9,252 nt of DNA from Gemmataceae bacterium. Its GTDB lineage: Bacteria > Planctomycetota > Planctomycetia > Gemmatales > Gemmataceae. Shown here piece by piece: positions 1 to 8,200 of the stretch. Position numbers and translations under genes: made by a program. How positions within the stretch are numbered: the stretch's first letter is position 1; the number at the start of each line of letters is the position of its first letter. The notes beneath the pieces are model-generated. The model had not been told where the DNA came from and ran no database searches. It worked only from the letters and a program-made list of their open reading frames with translations. The stretch covers positions 1 to 9,252 of the forward strand of contig JAOAAM010000695.1 in assembly GCA_026418875.1 (NCBI GenBank). Reading direction: 5' to 3'.

Positions 1-87
1 ATCGGCCACTTTGGTCAGCAACTCCTCGAAGTCGGCCCGCAACTCTTGCATCAGCTCGGCACGATTCAGTTTCGGCGTTGTGTCCAT
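1..87 (-). CDS. N-terminal fragment (29 residues) of an unidentified protein, cut by the left edge
   Basis: Reading leftwards from an ATG whose complement is cat at 85-87, an open frame runs off the window edge. It begins MDTTPKLNRAELMQEL and continues as a charged, probably helical segment rich in Leu, Glu and Arg. The start is supported by a near-perfect Shine-Dalgarno GGAGGAG (complement of 94-100) six bases upstream. This site on the minus strand is stronger evidence than the short plus-strand frames over the same bases, which have no family resemblance. The function cannot be assigned from 29 residues. Its style loosely recalls the helical N-termini of some planctomycete transposases, and a GGGGTCTGAC element lies upstream, but this is only a weak inference. 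The gene is transcribed divergently from the one at 460. Confidence 0.7.
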   Translation of the reverse strand, partial: MDTTPKLNRAELMQELRADFEELLTKVAD

Positions 88-379
88 AGCGAACTCCTCC
101 AAACAACAGGAATGGGTTTATCTATTTTGCCACAGCTCCCCACCCAGCGCCAGATTTATTTGTCAGACCCCAGATCGGTGCCCCCTGCGATGAAAATGGA
201 CAAAACACCGCCAATTGCTCCGCCTCATGCTTCTGTCACGACGATAATAGAAATCAGCCTCACTGTCGGCCCATTTTCTAGGGACAACACTTCTATGTTC
301 TCGCCCTGCGTTCTGCCAATCCCGCTTGTTACCCAACGGCGGAGTTAGCTTTTGACAGGGCGTTCGTCACACCAAGGAA

Positions 380-435
380 GGCTGGCCCGGAGGCTGCACC
401 CTCCTCTCCTTTTCGTGGCTCTTTCCTGGCCAGCC
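380..435 (+). repeat. Nested inverted repeat in the leader of the gene at 460
   Basis: GGCTGGCC at 380-387 is the exact reverse complement of GGCCAGCC at 428-435, 40 bases apart. Inside this outer pair, GGAGG at 389-393 pairs with CCTCC at 400-404 around a six-base loop. The structure ends 9 bases before the Shine-Dalgarno of the downstream gene. No run of T follows, so it is not a classical terminator. It could be a 5' leader structure affecting translation, or chance in GC-rich DNA. No transcription start is known. Confidence 0.3.
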
Positions 436-443
436 GCGCCTTT

Positions 444-452
444 GAGGGGAGA
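444..452 (+). promoter_or_regulatory. Shine-Dalgarno site that fixes the start at 460
   Basis: The purine run GAGGGGAGA lies eight bases before the ATG at 460. The frame is open further upstream to a TTG at 352, but the extra 36 residues would put an unlikely Arg/Pro-rich stretch ahead of a good signal peptide and would have no comparable ribosome site. The start at 460 is therefore preferred. Confidence 0.7.
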
Positions 453-459
453 AAAACCA

Positions 460-1548
460 ATGAGAAGTTCAAGGGTCACACGTCTGGGTCTCGGTGGACT
501 CGGCTGTGTTCTTCTCAGCGTTTGTGCCGCCTCACCGGCTTCGTCTCAGTATACACCTGAACAATTTCGCGCAGATTGTCTAGACGGTGTGACCAAACTG
601 GAAGAACGGTACCGCCACTGTTCCGGTCGCTATCGAATCATCGAGACCATGCCTCGAGTCGATTGGCAATTGATCCGCGACGTGGAGTTTGCGGTATCAG
701 GTGAGCAGTGGCTGATCATCTGCCATAACCTGGAGGAGTGGCGTAAGGGCCAGCTTCATAAGGTTCATTACCAGCAGTCGGTGCGTGGGGCCAATTCGGT
801 GTACAGTTTCCTTCTAACAGGCCGGTACGAAACGCGGGAATTGCGGCTGGAAACCTACGAGATGGCCGAAGAAGTCGCCTCAAAACCCTCAGGCGGTGGG
901 ATTCGTGACATGATAGCTTTTTGGTTGTCTCCGATTCGCGCGCCGTTTAGTCTGCGCACGCTCCCTTTGCCGGCTTTGCTGAGGCATCCGACGTTTCGGG
1001 TATTGAAGTTGAGGGATGGGGAACGGGAGGGTGTGCGGGTGATTCGGGCGGATTTTGAGGTCCGTCCGGGCCAGCCGTTTACGGATCCGAGGATCAGTTG
1101 GACGCGGGAGCCGGTGTGGGGTTGGTTTGAGGTGGCACCGGATCAGGAGTGGACCGTTCGAGCGTTTGAGTACACCTACATGGCGCCGGGGCACAAGCCG
1201 GAGATACCTTTAGTCAAGGCACGTGTAAATGGTGAGGTTTTATATAATATTGATTTCGAAGGTCGTCCGATAGTTATACAATTTAAGGAATCAACATCTT
1301 GGCGGGATTTACCACCAGATTCGATGATTGAGATGAAGGATATTCAGATCGAGTATGGTCCTGTATCGGAGGATCGATTTCGTTTATCGTATTATGGTTT
1401 GCCGGAGCCGCCGGGTGTGACGTGGGTGCAGGAGAGGCGGACGCCGGTGTATGTGTGGCTGTTGGCGGCGGCGGGGGTGTTGCTCACCTTGGCGGTCTTC
1501 TTCCGTTGGCTGGCCCGCCGTCTGCGCCACGGCCCGTCGGAGGGGTGA
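460..1548 (+). CDS. Exported, C-terminally membrane-anchored hypothetical protein
   Basis: This gene encodes 362 residues. Residues 1-29 form a signal peptide: basic MRSSRVTR, a Gly/Leu/Val hydrophobic core, then an Ala/Ser-rich cleavage region before Gln30. Cys16 and Cys22 do not sit in a good lipobox, so signal peptidase I is more likely. The body (about 30-310) alternates polar and hydrophobic residues as in a beta-rich soluble domain. A LolA/LppX-like sheet is possible, but I see no diagnostic motif. The C-terminus has GLPEPP (313-318), a hydrophobic span at about 330-348 and an Arg-rich tail (RRLR at 353-356), so the body should lie outside the cytoplasmic membrane. The function is unknown. 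Residues 248-307 are encoded by DNA of about 39% GC (1201-1380), against about 67% at 1441-1500. The stop codon lies inside a direct repeat that continues downstream. There is no evidence of an operon with its neighbours. Confidence 0.85.
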   Translation: MRSSRVTRLGLGGLGCVLLSVCAASPASSQYTPEQFRADCLDGVTKLEERYRHCSGRYRIIETMPRVDWQLIRDVEFAVSGEQWLIICHNLEEWRKGQLHKVHYQQSVRGANSVYSFLLTGRYETRELRLETYEMAEEVASKPSGGGIRDMIAFWLSPIRAPFSLRTLPLPALLRHPTFRVLKLRDGEREGVRVIRADFEVRPGQPFTDPRISWTREPVWGWFEVAPDQEWTVRAFEYTYMAPGHKPEIPLVKARVNGEVLYNIDFEGRPIVIQFKESTSWRDLPPDSMIEMKDIQIEYGPVSEDRFRLSYYGLPEPPGVTWVQERRTPVYVWLLAAAGVLLTLAVFFRWLARRLRHGPSEG

Positions 1549-1656
1549 GAAGAAGGACCGGTCAGTGTCGCGGCCTGTCGACGGGGTGAGAAGAAGGAGT
1601 GGCGGACACCAGAGGCTAGCGGAGGAGAGAAAGGACCAGCGGACACCAGAGGCTAG
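1531..1656 (+). repeat. Degenerate direct-repeat cluster overlapping the end of the gene at 460
   Basis: Two pairs of direct repeats are interleaved. The 27-bp segments 1531-1557 and 1572-1598 match at 24 positions, with an identical 16-bp core GGGGTGAGAAGAAGGA, 41 bp apart. The 18-bp GCGGACACCAGAGGCTAG occurs identically at 1602-1619 and 1639-1656, 37 bp apart. Degenerate GGGGTGAGG-type copies follow at about 1661-1670. Together they look like a decayed tandem array with a 37-41 bp unit. The first copy contains the TGA stop codon at 1546-1548. The plus strand is strongly purine-biased. There are no regular spacers and no cas genes, so this is not a CRISPR array. Confidence 0.7.
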
Positions 1657-2236
1657 GGAAGGGGTGAGGGAGGTAGGGGTGGCGAGGAGGGGGCTTCTGC
1701 GCGTGGAATGGATGGCGAGACATCTTGATGGCTAGCGGGAGGTATATCGCAGGACTGGTTTGAGATTTGTCGGCAGTGGCATGTCACGATGCTGCCTCGA
1801 TGGCTGCGGGATGGGCATGCGATGCAAGGGAAATGTCGAGGAGAGGCGGCGGGACGGTGGGAGTCGACGGGGTTGGACGGGTGAGGAAGAGGTGGCAGGG
1901 GTTTGCCAGTTCATGGGTCGCCAAAAAAGTATTGCACAGCTTCTCAGGGGAAGTAACATGGAGTTTGTCTTTCCCGCTGTCAGAGCGATGAGGACAGGGG
2001 GGAAGATGTCGGCTTCGGCCATGATTGAATGGAGTAGCACAAGCAAAACCTTGCACTCCACCAACAGGAACGTGTTGTGGCACATCGAGATGGGATGAGG
2101 GTTCAGGCTCACGGTCAGCGTTCGTGAGTGTGCAAGTTTTTGAACTCCTTCTGCTAACTCCCCTCAAGCACGACCGTACCGAGGCGGTGTGACCGGTCGC
2201 TTTGCCAGACACGACACCTGTTGAGAGGAGGGGTGC
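1549..2236. other. Long intergenic region, no convincing gene
   Basis: The first part holds the repeat cluster and the G-quadruplex motif. From about 1700 to 2100, open frames exist on both strands (112 residues at 1760-2098 plus; 126 residues at 1732-2112 minus). Neither has a good ribosome site, a recognisable motif or protein-like composition, and the plus-strand frame is oddly rich in Cys, Met, Arg and Gly. An imperfect hairpin (GGAGT 2031-2035 with ACTCC 2055-2059, CAAG 2040-2043 with CTTG 2050-2053) has no following T-run. The last ~130 bp should be the leader of the gene at 2237 and end in its strong Shine-Dalgarno. The 8-bp palindrome GACCGGTC occurs in the gap near 1556 and again near 2191. 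I see no other structure. Confidence 0.55.
1656..1679 (+). other. Canonical G-quadruplex motif
   Basis: Four G-tracts, GGG 1656-1658, GGGG 1661-1664, GGG 1668-1670 and GGGG 1676-1679, are separated by loops of 2, 3 and 5 bases. This fits the standard G3+N1-7 rule. A fifth tract (GGGGG, 1689-1693) lies just beyond. The Gs are on the plus strand, so a transcript reading through from the gene ending at 1548 could fold it in RNA. The direct-repeat cluster abuts it. Formation and function are untested. Confidence 0.5.
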
Positions 2237-5200
2237 ATGGGCACAAGTCAGCTCGCCCGCCGTTCCTTGCGTTGGGTTCAGACTCTGTTTGCACCCCGCC
2301 GTTGGCCCACCCGCCGGCGGCCCCTGGGGTTGGAGGTCCTGGAGGACCGCACGGTTCCGGATGTGCAGGGGTTTGCCATCGGGCCGATGTACCTCTACGG
2401 CGATTTCTTCATGGATACCCAGAACAACTGGTGGGCCAAGGGGGAGATCAAACTCGGCTTTGCCCCCGCCGACAGTGAGCCTTTCGAGGAATTGGCCGTC
2501 TTCTCCACCGAGCCGGACGGCAAGGTGTGGTTCTCGCCGAGCAACCCCAATCCCGAATTCACGGTCGAGAAAGCGGAACTCATCTCGATGGTTTCGGTGC
2601 CGAACCTGACGCTGTGGGAGACCGAGACTTCCTTCACGTTCAATGCGGCGGCACTCGCCTCGGCGACCGGCGGCGTCAACATCTATTCGGGGGCGCATCC
2701 GTTCACGGTGGAGGCCGGCCAGTTCACCATGGACAACATTCGCATGGTCGATCCCGACGGCGAAGGAGAAGAGAAAGGGCAAATCTGGATGCAGGGGAGC
2801 CTCACGCAGGTGCCGCTGATCGGCGTGAGTATGACCGTGGCGGGGTCCAACTTCGTCAAGCTCACCGAGCAGGGAGTGGAGCTGACGGGGGTATCACCGG
2901 CCTTCAGCGGCGGCCTGAGCATCGGGGGGTTGGTCTTCAGCATCAACAACTTGTCGATCTCCTATACGGACGGCACCTTCACCCTGACCGGCTCGGCTCA
3001 GATCAGCCTGGCGGAGAATGAGAACGTGGAGGTGATTTTTGCCAGCCCCGGTTTGCAGGTCAGCGGCGGGCAGATCCTCACCTTCCCGCTGGTTTTGAAC
3101 AGCGATTTGACGTTTGCCGGCGTGCATTTCGCCACGAAGAACTTGCGGTTCAACTATGCCAACGACGTGTTCACGCTCACGGGGCAAGTGCAGGCGACCA
3201 TCGGCGGCCAATCGCTGACCGTCACGTTCGGCCAGGGCGGCACCGCGGGGTTGCGGATCGCCAACGGCGAGCTGACCGACCTGGACATGATGTTTCAAGG
3301 GCGGCTCAGCCTCTTGGGGCTGGAGGTGGAGTTGGGCACGGCCACCAACCCGATCACGATCACCTACTCGCAGGCCACCGCGAACACACCGAGCTTGTTC
3401 ACGCTCTCGGGGCAGCTTTCGGTGCCGCAGTTGTGGAACGCCGCCGTCATCCTCGGTTCGCAGGGCCATCCCGGCCTGGTCGTCAAGGGGGGCGATTTCG
3501 AGCTGGAGGATGTGCGATTCGAATTGTCCGACGTGAGTTTGGGGGCGATGACCATCGACAAGCTGCTGGTCGCCTTCACCTCGGACACCTTCGCCGTCAC
3601 GCTGGATTTGTGGTTCCCGGCGGGCTGGAAAGTGAAAGGGTATGTGCAGTGGGAAGACGGCCAGCTCAACGGCATCGACCTGGGATTGGAGGGCAATCAG
3701 GGGATCGAGATCGCCGACACCGGCATCATGATCACCGGCTTCGAGGCGGGGGTGTACAACCTGCAACATCCCTCGGACATCGTGGTGACCGGCAAGCTGG
3801 AGGCCATCTGGCTGTACCGGAGCTTCGTCCAGATCGAGGGCGACTTCACCATCGACGCCGACGAACTGGTGTTGCATGGCAACATCAACTTCCTCGATGG
3901 GGTGGGCAAGGGTGACGTGCGGCTGGTGCTGGATTGGGGCGAGCAGGACTACACGGCGGCGGTGAAGGTCGATTGGCTCGACGGCATGATCCGGTTCGAT
4001 GCGATTATCAACATCCACGACGGCGACAGTGTGTATGTGAAAGCGAAGGCCGACGTCAATGTGCCGGACCACATTCCCTTCATCGGCGGGCAAACACTGG
4101 CCGAGGTCGATTTCGTTCTGGAGTGGCGGCGGGATCGGCCCGATGATGAGAACTTCGTGGCCGCCTGGGTCGACCTCGACTTCTTCTTCTTTTCCATTGA
4201 CGTGGGAGTGAAGGTCGATTTCACCGGGCATGCGTCGCTGATCGGCAGCAGTTTCATTCACAGCATCGATTCGCCGCCGCCGGACTCGCAGCCGCAGATC
4301 TATCACTACCGCATCCCGTACACGGTTCCGGAGAACGTCACGCACGGGACCTTGCAGGTGAGTTGGCCAGAGATCGGCGGGATTCAATCCGTAGCCATCG
4401 TCCGGCCCGACGGCACGACGGTCGATCAGAGCCAGTTCAGCGACCCCCGCCACAACCTGACCCTCCTGCCGTCGCTCAGTTCGCGGAAGTCGATCGGGGT
4501 AGGGATGGCAGGTTCCAGCGGCGACCCGTTCGTGACCCTGACGCCGGGAACGTATCAACTCGTGCTGACGAGCAATTACAAGTTCTCCAGCGCCCCGAAG
4601 CTGACGGCCTCGTTCGGCACCGCCCGGCCGACGATCGAATCGGTCGTGGTGCAACCGCCCACGTCGTTGTCCACGCCGGTGATGCTCACGGGCCGGGTCG
4701 CCAGCAGCCTGGGGCCGAATGCCCGCGTCACCCTGTACGTCGATCGGGACAACTCGGGTTACGACGGAACGCCGATCGCCGGGGCGACCAACCTGCCGCT
4801 GACCGTGGACGCCCAGGGTCATTGGACCGTGCAAACCGATTGGAACATGGACGGCCTGATGCCCTGGCAGTACTACGTGTATGCCTCGATCAACGACGGG
4901 GTCAACGCGCCGGTTCACTCGGCCTACTCGGCCGGGGCCACGCCCAATCCCGCCCTCTACGGCACCGTCACCACCTACAACCAAAGCTTCCGGGAAAACG
5001 GGCTATTGGTATTCGTGGACCACAACGACAACCAGCAATTCGACCCCGGCATCGATCCGTACACTTCCACCAATGAATTCGGCCTGTATGCGTTCGACTC
5101 GTCCGCCTTGCCGCTGAATACGCCGTTCAACGTCGGCTTGATCCTCCCCAGCGGCTTCCAGATGCACGGGGGCAGTTCCAGCCTCGTCACGAATCTCACT

Positions 5201-8200
5201 TACAACGGCACCGATGGGTTACTGGTCAATTTCGTGGTGGACGAATTCGCGGCGATCCACGGGCAAATCACGGCCAACTTCGACGCCGGCAGCCAACCGC
5301 TGGTGGCCTGGACCGTCTACCTGGATGCCAACAACAACGGCTCGCTCGACGACGGCGAAGTCCAGACGCTGACGGCGGCGGACGGCTCCTATGTGTTCCG
5401 TCATCTCACCTTGAACACGACACAAATCGTGCGGGTGGTCGTGCCGGAGGGCTATTACCTCACCTCCTTCGATTCCCGGCTGGTAAATGTCTCGGGCGAC
5501 CCGTTCGAGGTTTACCGCCATAACGATTTCACCGCGCTACCGTTCTCGACCATCAGCGGTACGATCACGGGCTATACGCTGCACCACGGCACGCTGTCGC
5601 CGACGCCGACGCCGCAGCCAGGGGTCACGGTGAACCTGCTGCAAACGCGGGCCTTGTTGAACATCGGCGGCGATGTCCAGGGCAACTACCAGGCCGACCC
5701 GGGACCAGCTAGCGGCACCACCCATTCGGCCTCCAACTACGACCATCCGATCGACCTCAGCGGCGTTGATGATCCCGCGCCGCAGGCGGTTTACCAGAGC
5801 AACCGCTACGGTGGGAGTTTCAAGTACACGATCACGGGTCTGAAACCCAATGCCCCGCATTTGATTCGCTTGCACTTTGCGGAGTTGTTCTGGTCCGGTC
5901 AGGGCCAGCGACTCTTTGACGTGTGGATCAACGGCCAGCAGGTGCTCAACAACTACGACATCTTTGCCCGCGCGGGAGGTGCCTTCCGGGCTGTGATCGA
6001 ATCATTCACGATCATGGCAGACGCGCAGGGTTCCATCAACATCGACTTTTACTCCGTTTGGGACAATCCGCAGATCAATGGCATCGAAGTACATGAAATT
6101 GTGGCCTCGACCACGACCGATGCCCAGGGCAACTATAGCTTCACGGGCCTGAAGGCGGGCAACTACACGGTGGCTCAAGCGGTTCCGAGCGGCTGGCGGG
6201 AAGTCTCCCCCTTCACCTCGGACTTCCACTTGCAAAGCCCCTCCGGCAGCAACCTGTGGCATCTGCCGAACCTGCCGGGCAATCCGCGGCCCATCGACGT
6301 GGGCGTGGCCGACTTCGACGGCGACGGCAAGCTCGACGTGGCCGTCCTCCATGCCGTCTTCAACGAAACCAACAACCAGAGCTTTGTCCACATCTACTAC
6401 AACGGCGACTGGGCACACCCGGCCCGTTACGGCCTGGAGTACGGTACGAACTACTCCAAGATGGTCATCGGTAACTTCTGGGGGATCGGCCGGCCGAGCA
6501 TCGCCTTCTTTGGTCTGTCGGAACAGCGCTATCATGGCCGGATCGACGCACTGATGAATCGAACGGGATCCCGCACCCGTAATTTTGAAGATCTGCTTTA
6601 TGACCTGTGGGAATTGCAAAACTTTGACCGGGGTATTGTCGGCGACTTTGTCTTACTACCTCACGACAAGTCACTGTATTACGAGGTCTGGGATACTGTG
6701 GGAGTTTTTTACTGGAACCACCAAGGCCAACCGACCATCTCCATAGTGGACCTGCTCGGACCCAACGGTGCGGCTTATAACTATGCCCCACTTGCAGATG
6801 CAGCTTCTCCTCAGCAGATGCTCAGTGTCGATGTCAACGGCGACGGCTACCACGACCTGATCATCTCCGACCGATGGCGCAGCCCGGTTGTACTCTTCGG
6901 CTCCGACTCGCCCAATGAGAATCGTCCGGGTTTCCACTACACCGCCTTGGGTCATCAGACCTCCATTTCCGTGTTGCCCTCCGCCTATCACGTTCTGGCC
7001 GCGGACATCAACGGCGACGGTCTGATCGACCTCGGCGTGTTCGACACCAACGGCGAGTTCCACTACGCCATCCAGGACCAAACGGGCAACTTCTCGGCCA
7101 TCTCGCCGGGGCTGGGGGTGCTGGGCAAGACGGTCGGCTCGGCCTTCTTCCACGATGTCAACGGCGACCTGAAGCCCGATCTGGTCTGGGTCGTGCAGGG
7201 GGTGGGCAGCCAGGCGGTCCATGTGGTTCTCAACACCGGCGAAACCGGGCGGTGGTTCCGCCACGGCGACGACACCATCTGGGGCTTGGCCTCCGCACCG
7301 GCCGGGGATGTGCGGATGACCGCCGCCGACCTCGACGGCGACGGACTGGCCGAGCTAATCGTCATCGACAAGGAAGCCAATACAGTCCAGGTTCTCGCGA
7401 ACCGATCGGTGACCCGGCCGACGCCGATCTTCGTGACGGTCGATGGGAACGTGTCGAACGGCAACAACTTCGTCAACGCGCAATTCGGCCAGGTCGGGGG
7501 CAAGGTGTTCGCCGACGTGGACCGCGACGGCCGCCTCACGGGTCACGAACCGGGTTTGGCCGGAGCGACGGTGTACGTGGACCTCAACCGCAATGGCCGG
7601 CTTGATCGCGGCGAGCCGCGGATGCGAACCGGTGCCGATGGCCTGTATGCCTTCGCGGGGTTGGCTCCGGGCGTCTATCACGTCCGGGTTGCGCCCCAAG
7701 CAGGCCAGAAGATCACCATCCCCGGCGGGGAGTTGCACCGCATTCGCATCGGGGCCAGCTCAGCACCTCAACTCGACAAGCATTTTGGCACTGTGGCGGC
7801 GGCTGACATCACCTTCCACGTTCCTGCGCAAAGCCGGGTGTTGCGCTTGTTCCGCAGCGGCGACCGGCTCGAAATCCTGGACCGGTTCCGCGGCGTGATC
7901 GCCAGTTACGCCCTCACGGAGGTCCACTCGCTCACCATCCTCGGCGGTGCGAATCTGCGCACCCGGCTGGCCGTGGACTTGGCCCGCGGCGGCAGCTTCG
8001 ATCTTCCCGGCGGAATCACTTTCCGGGCCGGTACGGGCCAGCAGGACGCTCTGCGGCTGGTCCTGGGCAACGGTTTCGATCGCGTCCACATCTCCGGGAA
8101 CCAGGCCCGGTTGAATGACCAACTGGCGGTGCGCTGGAGCGGCGTCGAGGTGCTGGCCGTGGAAAGCAGGGAGGGAAACGACCTGTTGAGCATCCAAGGA

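Larger units (their letters stand above)
88..459. other. Divergent intergenic region, no gene seen
   Basis: This 372-bp stretch separates the minus-strand gene at the left edge from the plus-strand gene at 460 and should hold both promoters. Short plus-strand frames cross it, but they lack Shine-Dalgarno sites and recognisable sequence. Its left half has a lower GC content than the neighbouring genes. A TTGACA at 352-357 matches a -35 consensus, but no TATAAT-like hexamer lies 16-18 bases downstream, so I do not call a promoter. A GGGGTCTGAC on the minus strand (complement of 153-162) lies 66 bases upstream of the divergent ATG. The right end holds an inverted repeat, listed separately. Confidence 0.6.

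Noticed and set aside
352..380. Promoter with a perfect TTGACA -35 at 352-357
   Set aside because: No acceptable -10 hexamer at 16-18 bp spacing; the sequence there is AAGGAA-like.
352..459. N-terminal extension of the exported-protein gene from TTG at 352
   Set aside because: The ATG at 460 has a proper Shine-Dalgarno and begins a good signal peptide; the extension would bury it.
1531..1656. CRISPR array
   Set aside because: Only two copies of each core, different cores, no uniform spacer lengths and no cas genes nearby.
2031..2059. Terminator hairpin in the long intergenic region
   Set aside because: The stem is interrupted and no T-run follows on either strand in the right position.
1760..2098. 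A 112-residue plus-strand open frame in the long intergenic region
   Set aside because: It has no strong Shine-Dalgarno, an unusual Cys/Met/Arg/Gly composition and no recognisable domain. A competing frame of similar length lies on the other strand.
1784..2782. A 332-residue minus-strand open frame crossing the intergenic region and the start of the giant gene
   Set aside because: It overlaps the well-supported start and N-terminal motif of the gene at 2237, has no ribosome site and no family resemblance.
2894..4984. A 696-residue open frame on the minus strand
   Set aside because: It lies antisense to the giant gene. Its composition is rich in Arg, Gly, His, Val and Asp as expected from reading high-GC codons backwards, and it shows no motifs.
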